Source: Odiellus spinosus (Eukaryota; Arthropoda; Arachnida; Opiliones; Phalangiidae). Taken from it: DNA of 64,000 nt. Where the stretch lies: NCBI GenBank assembly GCA_963920705.1, contig CAWUCO010000001.1:657402-721401 (forward strand). Reading direction: 5' to 3'. The translations under genes and the position numbers were made by a program. Below, in pieces: positions 1 to 12,003 of this stretch; position 1 is the first letter of the stretch, and each line of letters opens with the position of its first letter. The notes under the pieces were generated by a model that was not told the DNA's origin, did no database searches, and saw only the letters and a list, made by a program, of their open reading frames with translations.

Positions 1-2197
1 ATTAATACGAAACCAAATATCCACGTAATCCAAACTGTTTCTTCGATACCAGCAAATAAGGATTTCTCGGGGCCACCCTCGGGATGTGCGGTACATGAAA
101 AAATCATAGTTTCTTCGGCACGAGTTATTGGCGAAAAATGTAAAAGTTGCGGATCTTTGCTCACATAGACATCAATAACCGCATCGCACAACTGCAACAA
201 AAGAACATTTATTATATTCACATTCCCAAGAAACCTATTCGCTCAGAGAACGTATCGCTTCTCATAAGGAACCTCATTTTTAGTTACGCAAAACTAATCT
301 AATAATTAAATTCAACCGCGGTTTTAATTAAAAACTTAACTTCGGTCGCGCAATCAAGTCGTGACGTTGTTTAAATATCTTCGTTAACTCTACCACCAGA
401 ATGGCTTTTAGTTTTAAATCTACCAGCCTATTTTTGAAGCTGTGCTTACAACGTCACGGAGAAAGTATCTTATGGAGAGACAGGTTTAAGAAAATTGGGT
501 GTTATTGGAAGACAACAAATGTGTTCGACTTTCTTAAAAATTTGCAAATGCCACCGACTAGGTAGTAACATATGCCTGTTGTAACAAAGAAAGACGCAAC
601 TCCTGCTAATTGAAACGTCGGTTTTCCATGGGCCCTTACAGCCCAAAATACTTTGCCATGCCCAGGGGCGTAACAATAATCTTGCACCCTGCAATAAATT
701 CCTTTGCCCCCTGCAGTGTGGAACTTGCCCCCTGCAAAATGTTTAGATTGGCCCCTCCGAAATATTTAGATTTTATGGAGTAAATCATTTTCCCTGCTAA
801 ACACCCCATAATTATTTAAAAAAATACTTCTAATTATCCTACATCGAGAGAAATAATTTAATTCAAAATTGTGTAGCTCTAAACATGTATTTATTTGGTT
901 ACTACTAGACCTAGTTCATTATGCTGATATAGAAAAATTTTACTGTTATTAAAAACACCGTACTATAAAGAGTTGGTTACTCATCGGCTAAGACCGCAGA
1001 AAAATTACTAAGTTAGCCTTTAAAGTTGTAAAAATATACTACACAGACATTCCACGCTTCGCTTTAATCGCTTAAAATAAAAAAAGTATACTTCAAAAAC
1101 ATAATGACAAAACTAAAATTAAAAGTTAAAAACATAACTCCCGAACCTCAGCCCTGACTAGACTAGACTGGCTCCCCTTCCATCTGAAAAAGTATGCATT
1201 TGAAAATAAATTCCTATGTAGAAAAAAATGCAAAAAAATTATCACATTTGCGGATTTTGCCCCCTCCAATCTGAAAAACGTTCCTACGCCCCTGGCCATG
1301 CCTGATTCTCCCTCGGACATTCTTTCGCTATCAAGTCAGGTAAGACTAGGTGCCTTGTTAGGTTTGTTACTTTAACGTGGAAGTACAAAATTTAAGATCT
1401 GAGTATATTTTATCAAAATGGTCTTTGTGAACAAAGATAAAGAAGGACAAGTTATGATTTCGGATGATTGAAGCAACGGATATTAAATTTTAGCTAAATT
1501 TAATTATTATCATAATCTGACAGGAGCTTCTAATTTCAAAAAAAAATTTTTTTATTAAAATATTTAATTTAAACGTATTGCTACGAGGAGATTGGCATTT
1601 GAAATGTAGTTAATATCTAAGTCCTCCTATCAAATTTTAAAGGTCGGTATATCTGTATTCTTCAATTATAAACGGTAAAAAGTATCCGCGCTCTGGCATG
1701 AACAGATCGATTAATCGATCTTGAAGCAATCATATCCAATTACGTATCTGTTTTGTATATGGCCCCTTCCGGAAATGAATTCAGAGCTTCTTAAAAGTTC
1801 TCGTTCTAGAGCAGGTATGGCTTTTAAAGGATTGGCGTTAAGTAGTCCTTGATTTCGGGATAGCGGGTGAGCTATTATTACTAGTAATTAAAAGTAAGAA
1901 TAAGGAAATTTGTCGAAAATTTTATACTAAAATATCGGTGAATAAATACTGTTGTTTAGATATAAATATAAGGTCCTAAAACCTGATTCTTTGTCGCAAT
2001 GTTGGTATAAACCGTTTTAGTCGCAATGTTGGTATAAACCGTTTTAGTCGCAATGTTGGCATAAAAAATATATAATAATATTGTTTCAATAGCAAAATGG
2101 GAAATTTTATTTTATTTAAATTGATTAAATTGATATTACTATTACAGTTGATCGTTGCCCCATAAAATAGAACGCTGCCGGGTTCTCTGAATAAATT
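1..2197. other. Anonymous AT-rich flank, no gene seen
   Basis: No open frame here has recognisable motifs, and the short frames are what chance allows. The C-rich patch at about 661-790 resembles, in reverse complement, the G-rich patch at about 53810-53900, so it may be part of a dispersed repeat. At 1993-2065 a 27-bp unit occurs nearly three times in tandem. Confidence 0.6.
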
Positions 2198-2737
2198 TGT
2201 AACGGTAAAGGCTTACCTCAACCCGAACGCCTGTCCAGTCCCCTTATTTCCTACCTACTAATCACGTCGTCTGCATCAAAAAACTTCCCTGATAAAAATG
2301 TTCAACCGAACGTTGTTTTTTATACTCCCCACCTTCCCCCTCTCCCACCGGCGAAAGCCGTACTGCGTTTTTTTAAACGCCCTTAAAAAGGAGGGCGCAA
2401 AGGTGGCTAGGAGAGAGAACTAAACGTGACACCAGCGCGACCACGACGGCTATTAGCCAACGTTTTTTCGGGGACGTCGAGGACGCCAGTTATCCATTGA
2501 GTTGGGGGAGAAAGCTTTCTTCAGTTTTTCGATTCACTAAATTATATCTTTTCGTCTCGCGATTTAAATCATTATCCTGTGAAATTTCGACTTTATAAAA
2601 CATGGATGAGTTGGTATGTCAAAAATAAATAATTTATTATAATTCTATATCTTTGTCGTTAATTATCGTCCGGGTGATTTTTAAATCTTAATACTGGAAA
2701 AATATCTGAGATTATCTGGTTAGATTATATATAAGTT
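2198..2737 (+). repeat. 5' LTR of the gypsy element
   Basis: This copy starts with tgtaacggtaaaggcttacc and matches 11480-11999 with small differences. Its right edge runs into a 26-bp tandem array, so the exact LTR end is inferred from the right-hand copy. No clear TG...CA terminus is seen at the 3' edge. Confidence 0.8.
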
Positions 2738-3148
2738 AATTAATCTTAGATTATATATAAGTTAATTAATCTTAGATTATATATAAGTTAATTAATCTTA
2801 GATTATATAGATTATATATAAGTTAATTAATCTTAGATTATATATAAGTTAATTAATCTTAGATTATATATAAGTTAATTAATCTTAGATTATATATAAG
2901 TTAATTAATCTTAGATTATATATAAGTTAATTAATCTTAGATTATATATAAGTTAATTAATCTTAGATTATATATAAGTTAATTAATCTTAGATTATATA
3001 TAAGTTAATTAATCTTAGATTATATATAAGTTAATTAATCTTAGATTATATATAAGTTAATTAATCTTAGATTATATATAAGTTAATTAATCTTAGATTA
3101 TATATAAGTTAATTAATCTTAGATTATATATAAAGTTAATTAATCTTA
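2721..3148 (+). repeat. 26-bp tandem array at the LTR/leader junction
   Basis: About 16 nearly identical copies of a 26-bp AT-rich unit (core agattatatataagttaatt) lie in tandem, with one partial unit near 2800-2815. The unit corresponds to the end of the LTR plus the adjoining bases; the right LTR has only one copy. The array therefore expanded at the LTR/primer-binding-site boundary of the left copy, where no primer-binding site can now be recognised. Confidence 0.85.
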
Positions 3149-3225
3149 AGAGATTTAAATTAAACGTCGTTAAGGCATGGCATAAGCTTCACCCTCACCA
3201 TCGCGTAGCCCTGGAGTTTCCCATA

Positions 3226-4291
3226 TAGCTACTACTACAACTGGTGGTTTAGCTTTTACCGTACCTCATACGACAAGTACAAGTCAGAGTCAGACTACAA
3301 CTACCGGTAGCGGCGCAAGTCAGTACGTACCGAATATAAATCACAGAGGTGGTAGCGGAAGATCCCAGTCCTATAGACAAAACCTTCGAAGCCAATCCAA
3401 AAGCGCAGCTTATAGCCAAATTCAATGCTTGACAGCACTCTTATCGGCGCTGACAAGCGCTACAAATCCTAGTCGTAGGCCTAAGAGCAAAAATGATCTA
3501 CGATTCTCAGGGGACGTGGGTGAAAGCCCGCTAGAGTTCCTGAGATCGTTGGAAGAATTTGTAGAATATAATAGAATGAATGACGAAGACGCGTTACCTT
3601 AATTCCATTAGTTTTAAAAGATTGAGCTTTGGTATGGTTTAGAAGTATATATCACCCGCGCCCCCCTTTTGCGACCGTCGTGTGGTCTACTTTTAAACGA
3701 CTATTTCGGGACTACTTTTTCTCAGAAATAGCGAATAATGACTTAAGAATAACAATGGCAAAATTTTCCCAACCTGCTGATATGCCTTTTAGTTCATACA
3801 TCGCCCAATTAACCGCAATGAATCAATATTTGAGAAATCCCTACACAGAGAGTGAGCTTATTATAATATTACGACGCAATGTTTTCCCTGAGATCAGAGT
3901 TCACGTTGCTGATAGCACAATAAGAACTCTACTTGAATTTATTGAAAAATGTACAATAACAGAGGAAATATTGCGCGCCTCCCCTAATAGCTGAGTACAG
4001 ACAAAAAGAAGGGTAGTAGAGGTACAACCCCTGCTAGGACCCCGTTCACCCCCGAACGTTTAGGAGCTCAAGGTCCGAGGCGATTCGCCGGAAAACAGGT
4101 TGCTCAAGCTAGAAAGACAAGCCGCACCGACAAGAAGAAGGTTACGAAAACCTGGGGCTGATACGGTTAATTGCTACCGACGCGGAAATAAAGGACATTA
4201 CACTCCCGATTGTTCTGAGTTGACCGAGCCTAAAGAAGCTTCTACAACGAAAAAAAACCCGGAGAAAAAGACATCTAAGAAAACTGACTAG
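3226..4291 (+). pseudogene. gag pseudogene of the gypsy element
   Basis: An open frame with no clear start runs from about 3226 to 3601 (Ser/Thr-rich, then FSGDVGESPLEFLRSLEEF, a capsid-like retrotransposon Gag signature). It breaks at in-frame stops near 3601-3620 and continues in another frame at 3629-3994 with more Gag-like helix-rich sequence. A nucleocapsid zinc knuckle follows near 4165-4200, but it reads CYRRGNKGHYTPDC: the second cysteine expected in CX2CX4HX4C is an arginine. The basic tail ends at 4291. Gag would form the retrotransposon particle; this copy is broken. Confidence 0.8.
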
Positions 4292-4591
4292 TCTCCAGCG
4301 CTGAAAAGCGTACAACATGCGCTGAAAAGAGTAAAACTGGAGACAAACAGCCTATCAACTTCGGCTCTATGGATGTTATAAGATGCAAGAATTGTCCTCC
4401 TGTCGCCGAATACGAACATGGAAAATTCATAAAGGTGCGAGAAACCGAAAAAGTCGAAGCTGAAAGCGTACAGATGAAGCGTATTTCTTTTTACGTTTTC
4501 TCAGCGGGGTGTTTACAAACGAGCGAGGGACTAAACGTTGCGCGTTTTGCTCATAGATGATGCTGATTTTCAGAATAAGCTTCGGATCAGC

Positions 4592-5380
4592 CGGGGTTGA
4601 TTTTCCCTCTCAAGTTTCGATCAAGCGACGCGTCACGTGATTTCGCTAGCCAATGTTATTCGAATTTCGACTTATACGGCTTCACTCGCGTTCGTCTGCT
4701 TCTTATTTTGGTAAATTGGCGCGGATTAAGCGGACATAGTTAAAAGTATATTATAAAATTTCTTTGATAGTTTCATACGTATATTGTTTACAATGTAACT
4801 GAAAGAGGAAAAAGAAAAAAAGTCTTGAAGGCGTCTTTGAGGCAAAAGGATATAGATAAAAAAGAAACTTTGATAAATTTAATAATTAATTATCCAATGT
4901 TACGGGATAAATCCCATATGGATTATAGAGATCGACATTTGCAAAATGTAAATTGGGGTCAAGTGGCTGATGAAATGAAAATGCCCGGTAAGCGAAACAA
5001 ATTATGTTTTAAAAAAGGCGAAATTATAGATAATGCTTTCTAGTCAAAGATGTAAAAGGTTTAAATAGTAATAATTTCTTTTTCATAAGAAGCAAATTAA
5101 GCACTGTCGACGCCATTTTCGATTTCCTTTTATTTTCAAGGCTATCGACTAAAACACCATCAATCAGCTCTTTTGTAAACGAAACAAAGGGAGGCTCAAG
5201 CGGGGAGAGTAAGCTTTCCTCCGACTCCGAATTTCACGCGAGATTTAAAATTTTTTTAATCGTCATCTACCGCTTACGCTTCTACTAAAAGTGCCTTTGT
5301 AAACGCACCTTAACACGTTTGGAATCTGGCGCAGACGCGTGTTTTATTTCGATGAAACAATTGCGCGCTTAATTCTAAAC
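4592..5380. other. Foreign insert within gypsy protease region
   Basis: Between a remnant like the start of the aspartic protease (LLIDDADF near 4550-4575, where LIDTGA would be expected) and the end of the protease (ILGNNFL motif from about 5545) lie about 800 bp that do not read as gypsy. They contain the MADF-like open frame at 4825-5043. I could not find convincing inverted repeats or a target duplication, so the limits are approximate. It may be a fragment of a DNA transposon carrying a Myb/SANT-like gene, but that is inference. Confidence 0.45.
4825..5043 (+). pseudogene. MADF (Myb/SANT-like) domain fragment
   Basis: The frame reads ETLINLIINYPMLRDKSHMD followed by a YRDRHLQNVNWGQVADEM segment. 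This fits the first two helices of a MADF domain (leucine-rich start, proline, D-K-S-H-D-Y, then W-x2-[IV]-A-x-E-M). The third helix cannot be recognised and the frame ends at 5043. MADF domains bind DNA and occur in insect transcription factors and as the accessory protein of PIF/Harbinger transposons. Its position inside a gypsy element suggests insertion of such an element. No matching DDE transposase is seen nearby. Confidence 0.5.
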
Positions 5381-5399
5381 TGAAGAAAACAACAGAACT

Positions 5400-6874
5400 A
5401 TCAAAAGAAGATGAGACTCAATGTATTATTCTGGGAGATGGACGTTAACGTTTACCAAGGGTTGTGTGGATGTTTCGTTCAAGATTGGACCTATACGCTT
5501 TAAACAGTAGTTTCACATTGTGCCGTCATTACAAAACGACTTTATATTGGGAAATAATTTCCTCTATCAGAACAAAGTGATCCTGAACTTCGGAAAACAA
5601 ACGTGTTGGATAAAACAACACGTTTCCGCCTTCGTCCTGAATGGGCCAGAACTCGAAGAACCTACAACAAGATTGATTGCTGACGTCGAGAAAGCTGTCA
5701 ATGAACCGAGCCTCTGCGAGAAGCAGAAGACAGAGTTAAAACAACTGCTGTTTCGTTTTCCACAGCTCTTTGCGGAAAAGGCTGGTCGCACAAATTTGGT
5801 TTATCATGAAATACACACAACCACGGATATTCCTGTCCATCAACGTCCATACCGAGTCAGTGATGAAAAGAAGAAAATCATAGAAGATCATATCAATGAG
5901 ATAATACGTGATGGAGTCATCAAGTCGTCCTTACGCATCGCCAGTGGTCTTAGTCAATCAGAAGGGAGACAAAGTCCGATTTTGTATCGACTATCGAAAA
6001 CTCAGGGACCCTTATCCAATACGGAGAATGGATGAACTCCTTTAAAAAATGGGATTGCCGAAGTTCATAACCGCCCTAGATCTCAAGAGTGGTTATTGGC
6101 AGATAGAACTTCACCCGCAAGCCAAAGCCAAGACCGCCTTTGTCACTCACGCGGGGAAATACGAGTTTGAAGTTGTCCAATTTGGATTGTCAAACGCTCC
6201 GAGTTCATTCAAGCGCCTAGTTGATGAGATATTCAGGTATGGACACTACATTTCCATATGAGTATATCTCGACGACATCGTAATTCCATCCGAGACATGG
6301 GAGGAGCATTTGAAGTCACTCGAATATGCGCTGCAAATGCTGTACCACGCAGGATTGACACTTCAATCTAAGAAATGCCGTTTCGCTCAAAGCGAAGCAA
6401 CCGTCCTAGGCCACATCGTAAACGAAAGAGGAATACACATCGATCCGTCAAAGACCGATGCCCTCCTTCATCACCCAGCTCCGAAGAATGCCAAATAAAT
6501 AAAGAAATGCCTAGGAATGACGGGATGGCACTCCCGTTTCATTGCAAATTATTCAAGAATAGTCGCTCCATTGAATCGACTAAAAAGAAAGAACGTTCCT
6601 TACGTGTGGAGTTCAAAAGAGCAGCAGGCATTTGAGCAAATCAAGAAAGCTATCTGCACAGCACCTCCTCTAGCAGCATACGATCCGTCGCTACCGTGCA
6701 TCTTAACAACTGATGCATGTGACAAGGGAGTAGCGGCATTTCTATCACAGATACAACATACACGATCATCCATTGTCTGGACATCTTGGGAGAGACAAGA
6801 CTCTCAATAGAATATCACTTCGTTATTGGTGGCCAACATGTAGACAAGACGTTATAGACTACGTTCGCGGATGT
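5400..6874 (+). pseudogene. gypsy pol, first part: protease, RT, RNase H start
   Basis: From about 5440 the sequence reads as the end of the aspartic protease (DFILGNNFL), followed by the RT linker (HEIHTTTDIPVHQRPYRVS, near 5805). RT palm motifs follow: LDLKSGYWQIELHP near 6075, FGLSNAP near 6180, and YLDDIV at about 6262-6280, directly after an in-frame TGA at 6259. The thumb and the RNase H start (LTTDACDKG, near 6705) follow. At about 6755 the frame jumps to the integrase HHCC zinc domain (HDHPLSGHLG, then YVRGC), so most of RNase H is deleted. Several stops and frameshifts are present. The gene is cut at 6875 by a DNA transposon and resumes at 9792. Confidence 0.85.
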
Positions 6875-6875
6875 A

Positions 6876-7417
6876 CAGTCGCGGACAAAAGTTTCGGCCG
6901 CCATATTATTTGTATATATGCTAGCACGGTCAAGTAGAGCTTTTTTGAGAGCTCCAATACTCTTGTATAATATTCTATCAAAATAAATATAATATTCATT
7001 CGTGAACGAAATTCGCGCGATAAAAAGTGGACCCCCGCGAAAATAACATAATGAGAAATGACCAAATAATTTCGATAATTATATCAATCGACGCGGCTTT
7101 TCACTCTGCAAGCTAATTTACAAACAAATTTGATATCGGTTAAGAATTGAGAGAGGAGTGGTCAAAAGAGTGTCCAGAATATTAGTATTTTATAAGCCTA
7201 AGTGAAAATAATAATTATTTCTTGCAACCCAAGTTCAAAGCAAAGAAGAATTGCGATATAACAAGATGCTCATAAACGTGGAAAACTTTCGACTGATAGT
7301 TTGGCATATGGTTCATGCCTTTTTATACTGAATTATTAACAGTTATACTGTATTAGACTATCAATTGAAAACATTCACTTCACCATTTCCAAAACGATAG
7401 TATATGTAAACCGAGTA
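6876..7417 (+). repeat. Left long TIR of the mariner-type element
   Basis: Inverted match to 9331-9789. It carries about 85 bp extra near 7275-7375 compared with the right arm. Confidence 0.85.
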
Positions 7418-7493
7418 GACTAGAAGGCTTTTAACCAACTGTTCACCCAAAAGACCCCACAGCAGACTTTCTAGCCTTCTGTTTGGTTACTAC

Positions 7494-8244
7494 ATTTAAA
7501 GGGTAAATGAAAACTGCTATATCACTTTCTTCATTTTGTTTTTCTGAATCCACGTTATCGAAAACCTAAGAAAAATAATTTTATGATAGAAAAGGTTTTA
7601 AAGATCGGACTTATTTGTCTGCTACAAAAAAGCATGGAGCCCCTGTGTTTCAATTTCCGAGGTAGGTATCCGACCAATAGGGGCCGATTAAACAACGTGA
7701 CTCCAGAGAAACCATATACATAATCAGGCAAAATACCTTTGGTAGCGAAATAACTGCTCGAAATTGTTTTCTTTTATTTAAAAAGCATTATTTCATCTAA
7801 ATAAATTTATTTAAGTCGCAACGCCTGCTTAAGCGTCGTAAAAATGTATAATCTCTGAAAAATGCTAAGCCTAAATCAAACCTAAAACGTAAATGAATTT
7901 CAAACTCACGTGCCTTTATTCAATTTAAAGTTCTATTTCACGAGCTTCGGCGGCGGCGCTCGCGCTTCTAGAAGGCTATGGTAATATAAACTATACTATA
8001 CACGAGCACGCGGGATTTCGCGAGAGCGCCTATTGGCTCGATACCTACCTCGGAAATAGAAACACAGGGGCACCATGCTTTTTTGTAGCAGACTACTAAG
8101 TCCGATCTTTAAAACCTTTTTTTATCATATTTATGAGATGCTTAAAAATAAGAGTTGATATTTTTCTTAGGTTTTCGATAACGTAGATTCAGAAAAATGT
8201 AAAATCAAGAAAGTGATGTAGCAGTTTTCATTTACCCTTTATTG
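7494..8244. repeat. Nested inverted-repeat element inside the mariner type
   Basis: The segment at 7497-7675 (aaagggtaaatgaaaactgc...) is matched in inverted orientation at 8041-8240, giving arms of about 180-200 bp around a core of about 370 bp. It looks like a MITE that landed inside the larger element. No sure target duplication was found. Confidence 0.7.
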
Positions 8245-9330
8245 ATGGTCCAAAGCTTAGTTTCCACTAGCACGTGTAACGGCGCGTAAGTGCCTACGCG
8301 CGACAAAAAGCCATATCGTTGCGATACGATATGGCGCTTTACGCCCCGCGTATTCAAATTTCTAAATTGGACGCTGCGTAATTTTATCGCGAACAGTTTC
8401 GCTCGGAAGTAGAACCTTAATAACGTGTCAAAGCGAGACCCGACACAAATATAATTTAATATTATCTTTTAAAGTAAGTGTATGCCTAGTAATTAATTTA
8501 AATAAATTTTCAGTTTCACTAGCCATCCTTTATAAGATTCCAGTAGCTTAATCTAGAGGGCGATATAATCTGCTCGATACCAGTCCACGTATTACCATCA
8601 ATTTCCCGGCAAAATGTCCGAAAAGTTTGTATTCTAACCATATTTTCGCAAAAAGATATTTTACTTACAAACATAAAACGGCTCTAATCGTCGCCCTCGC
8701 GTATTTCTTGAACCAAATTTGCGTAGTAACTAGCCCCGTTGACTTCGCTTTTGAAACATTCCCCAAATCCAAAAAGATTTTCGGTACTTTTTTAATTTTT
8801 TTCGGAGTTTATTCGATACTAAAAATTCTAATCCCAAAGATATTACGTGCTAAATTAGTACCCAGACTTGCCAGAGAAAAAACTTTCGCGATAGACATTA
8901 CGCCCATTTTGGTTTTCAAAATAGGCTTAGTGAAATACTTTCAGGCTTTTAAAATCTCCCTCCAAAATGACGCGTAAAAATAATTGTAATGGAAATCGCT
9001 GTACGCGTCGCGTAAAAATTAATTACGTTTATTTGACGCATTTTGACGCGCTTTAAGCCCCGTTTTCATGGTCGCTAGTAGCGGACAATTTTAGCGAGCG
9101 TTTTCAAGTTCCGCGGTTCCTCATAGCGGAAGCGGGAAATATCTATTTCAAACAGATTGGCGCGGAAAGTGAAAATCCGTTGAAATTTGTACTTCTCCGC
9201 GATTTATTTCGGCTTTAACAAGCATGAAAACGAAACACGCGTGTAGCGGAGGCGGATTGTTCAGTTTTTCATCCGCTACTAGAGAGCACGAAAATGGAGC
9301 TTTAGACGTCGAATTTCGCCAATTCCCGTT

Positions 9331-9789
9331 ACTCGGTTTACATATACTATCGTTTTGGAAATAGTGAAGTTAAAGTTTTCAGCATCTTGTTATATCACAA
9401 TTCTTCTTTGCTTTGAACTTGGGTTGCAACAAATAATTATTATTATTAATTAGGCTTATAAAATACGAGTATTCTGGCCACTATTTTGACCACTACTCTC
9501 TCAATTCTTCACCAATATCAAATTTGTTTGTAAATTAACTTGCAGAGTGAAAAGCTGCGTCGATTGATATAATTCCCGAAATTATTTGGTCATTTCTCAT
9601 TATGTTATTTTCGCGGGGGTCCACTTTTTATCACGCGAATTTCGTTCACGAATGAATATTATATTTATTTTGATAGAATATTATACAAGAGTATTGGAGC
9701 TCTCAAAAAGCTCTACTTGACCGTGCTAGCATATATACAAATAATATGGCGGCCGAATCTAAACGGCCCGAAACTTTTGTCCGCGACTG
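9331..9789 (-). repeat. Right long TIR of the mariner-type element
   Basis: Inverted match to 6876-7417. A 14-base insertion near 9754-9767 separates the outermost 22 bases from the rest of the repeat. Confidence 0.85.
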
Positions 9790-9791
9790 TA

Positions 9792-10680
9792 CTCTATGCC
9801 AGATGTACAAGGCTCGCAATAGGAAAAAAATCAATGTTAATGCAGCCCACGGATATCTCCGAGCCTTTCGATATTCTTGGAGTTGATATAATGGGACTTT
9901 TACCTGTTAGCTGTCGACGCTACAAGTATCTACTCGTCTTCACAGATTATGCCACCAAATTCGTCGAATTATATCCCATCCGGGATATCACGGCAAAAAC
10001 TTGTGCGGAGAAATTGGTATCCATGATTATCAGATATGGTTGTCCAAAGACCATAGAAAGCAACAATCGAACCAAATTTGTTAGCCAACTGTGGAAGGAT
10101 GTATTAAAGATATTCAAGATCAAACCACGCTATATAACACCTTACCATCCTCAGTGGAACTTGGTTGAACGAGTCAACGGAGTTTTAGGCGAAGATGTGA
10201 TGAAAATCTTCCTTTTATTCAATTCGCCATCACTTCGACTCCACACAACACAACCAGACGATCGCCGTTCTATTTGAACACTAGAAGAGAACCGAGACTT
10301 CCATGGGACTTGGACTTCGGCATGCCACTCACGGAATTCGCTGAATGATCTTCTACCCTAGACTCTCTCTTTAAGAAACTACCTTTATCTCGTCGGTTCA
10401 CAGAGAAAGCTCAAGCGCACCAGAAGGGTTATTACGACCAACGAAGAGAAGGCATAGAATTTCAAGTCGGTACACTTGTATGGAAAGAGACTCATACGTC
10501 TCAAGCTGCGAGTAACATAGCCGCCATAGTAACATAGTGTCCCAAATGGTAAGGTCCGTACAAGATAGTGAAGACGCTAGATCGTCTACGCTACAAGCTT
10601 CAAGATCCAGAAACAGGAAGAAATGTGGGAACCGAGAATATCGCACATCTAAAGTTATACTGGACGAATAGAAAAGTCTG
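9792..10680 (+). pseudogene. gypsy pol, second part: integrase core and tail
   Basis: After the inserted transposon the frame resumes with the second CxxC half of the zinc domain (TLCQMYKA). The DDE core follows: GVDIMGLLP near 9880 holds the first aspartate. The second motif reads SNNRTKF near 10060 where SDNGTKF is expected, so the catalytic aspartate is asparagine. NLVERVNG near 10165 holds the glutamate. The C-terminal region (KGYYDQRREG, GTLVW, then GPYKIVKTLDRLRYKLQD) is in other frames with stops. Integrase would insert retrotransposon cDNA into the genome; this copy is both disrupted and catalytically altered. Confidence 0.85.
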
Positions 10681-10800
10681 TGTAGAAAAAATGAAGATGA
10701 AGAAGAGAGCCGATCATCAGTCGCTGCAGAGGTTGATTCGACTCATCATTCACAACAGTCACCTTCTACCAGCGAGTCTGAAAATCGTCGCCGATTTTTA

Positions 10801-11241
10801 GATACCGGTATCAGCACATGTGATGGAGATATTCCTGCGGTTGAGAAACTTCCGGTACATCCTGTTCCAACAACTTCTGACGAAGGAGTTCAAACTGACA
10901 TTTCCGCTCATGACTCTGAAGCAGAAGAGGAGGTTCGACCTCGAGATGACACGATCCTGTCAGACGTGCCTACACATTTCTCGTCGGAAGAAGAACCAGA
11001 ATCATTTCTGGAAGTATCTAGTCTACCGGAAGTCTTTGAGTTATTCTCAGATCCACCAAGGGAACTGCGACTGAACTTTCCAAACCAGCCTGCAGATGAT
11101 AAAAGACCGAGGTCATCTTCATCATCGTCAAGTGATTCTGAAACTTCAGAATCAGAGACTGAAGCGGTGCAGATTACTCTGTACCAAAAAATCCGAGTCG
11201 ATATAAAAATCCATTTCTTAGGGGATGGAAGAGAGAAGTAG
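10801..11241 (+). pseudogene. Acidic Ser-rich tail region of gypsy pol
   Basis: Two overlapping frames (10820-11074 and 10966-11241) lie between integrase and the right LTR. The second has a low-complexity acidic serine stretch (SSSSSSSDSETSESETEA). This position can hold a pol tail or a third ORF in gypsy elements. I see no membrane segment or envelope-like feature. Confidence 0.4.
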
Positions 11242-11479
11242 TAGTTCGCAAAAACAAAACCCCTTCAGGAGAACCTATACTTGATATTTACTATCACCCG
11301 AGAGAAGATAGTAAATAGTGTAACAGTATCACACTACGAGAAGAGAACAATCTCAAGAGAACCTTGGGAAACAATACGGGATGCAATATAACGACGAGGA
11401 GATAATCAAACGATACGAGACCTAAAAGAAGAAGTTGAAGATTCGAAGGATGACGACGTGATTTCTTTGGCTGGGCGGA

Positions 11480-11999
11480 TGTAACGGTAAAGGCTTACCT
11501 CAACCCGAACGCCCGGCCAGTCCCCTTATTTCCTACCTACTAATCACGTCGTCTGCATCAAAAAACTTCCCTGATAAAAATGTTCAACCGAACGTTGTTT
11601 TTTATACTCCTTATCTTCCCCCTCTCCCAGCGGCAAAAGCCGTTCTGCGTTTTTTTTAAACGCCCTTAAAAAGGAGGCGCAAAGGTGGCTAGGAGAGAGA
11701 ACTAAACGTGACACCAGCGCGACCACGACGGCTATTAGCCAACGTTTTTTCGGGGACGCCAGTTATTCATCGAGTTGAGGGAGAAAGCTCTCTTTATTTT
11801 TCAATTCGCTAAATTATATCTTTTCGTCTCGCGATTTAAATTATTATACTGTGAAATTTCGATTTTATAAAACATGGATGAATTGGTAGGTCAAAAATAA
11901 ATAATTCTATATCTTTGTCGTTATTTACTCCCGGGTGATTTTCAAATCTTAATACTGGAAAAAAGATCTGGGATTAACTGGTTAGATTATATTTAAGTT
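11480..11999 (+). repeat. 3' LTR of the gypsy element
   Basis: Direct repeat of 2198-2737 beginning tgtaacggtaaaggcttacc. The reverse-strand ORF across it is a shadow. The bases at 12000-12003 (aatt) match those before the left LTR. Confidence 0.85.
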
Positions 12000-12003
12000 A
12001 ATT

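Larger units (their letters stand above)
6876..9789. mobile_element. Tc1/mariner-type non-autonomous element, long TIRs
   Basis: The element starts cagtcgcggacaaaagttt and ends with its reverse complement, flanked on both sides by TA (6874-6875 and 9790-9791). TA duplication and a CAGT-type end are typical of the Tc1/mariner superfamily. The inverted repeats are very long: 6876-7417 and 9331-9789, about 90% alike by eye apart from indels. Taking out the element and one TA rejoins the gypsy integrase codons for RGC-TLCQMYK, so this is a precise insertion. No transposase is present; the 116-codon frame at 8627-8977 shows no transposase motif. Confidence 0.88.
2198..11999 (+). mobile_element. 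Degenerate Ty3/gypsy LTR retrotransposon
   Basis: Two directly repeated LTRs (2198-2737 and 11480-11999) enclose gag, protease, reverse transcriptase, partial RNase H and integrase remnants in the order typical of Ty3/gypsy elements. The sequence aatt sits just before the left LTR and just after the right one and fits a 4-bp target duplication. The coding region has stops, frameshifts, an internal deletion joining RNase H to the integrase zinc domain, and a nested DNA transposon (6876-9789). It cannot be autonomous. Confidence 0.9.

Noticed and set aside
8627-8977. 116-codon ORF inside the mariner-type element
   Set aside because: No DDD/DDE motif, no helix-turn-helix, unusual composition; considered chance.
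10398-10646. 82-codon minus-strand ORF over gypsy integrase tail
   Set aside because: Shadow of the plus-strand integrase C-terminus.
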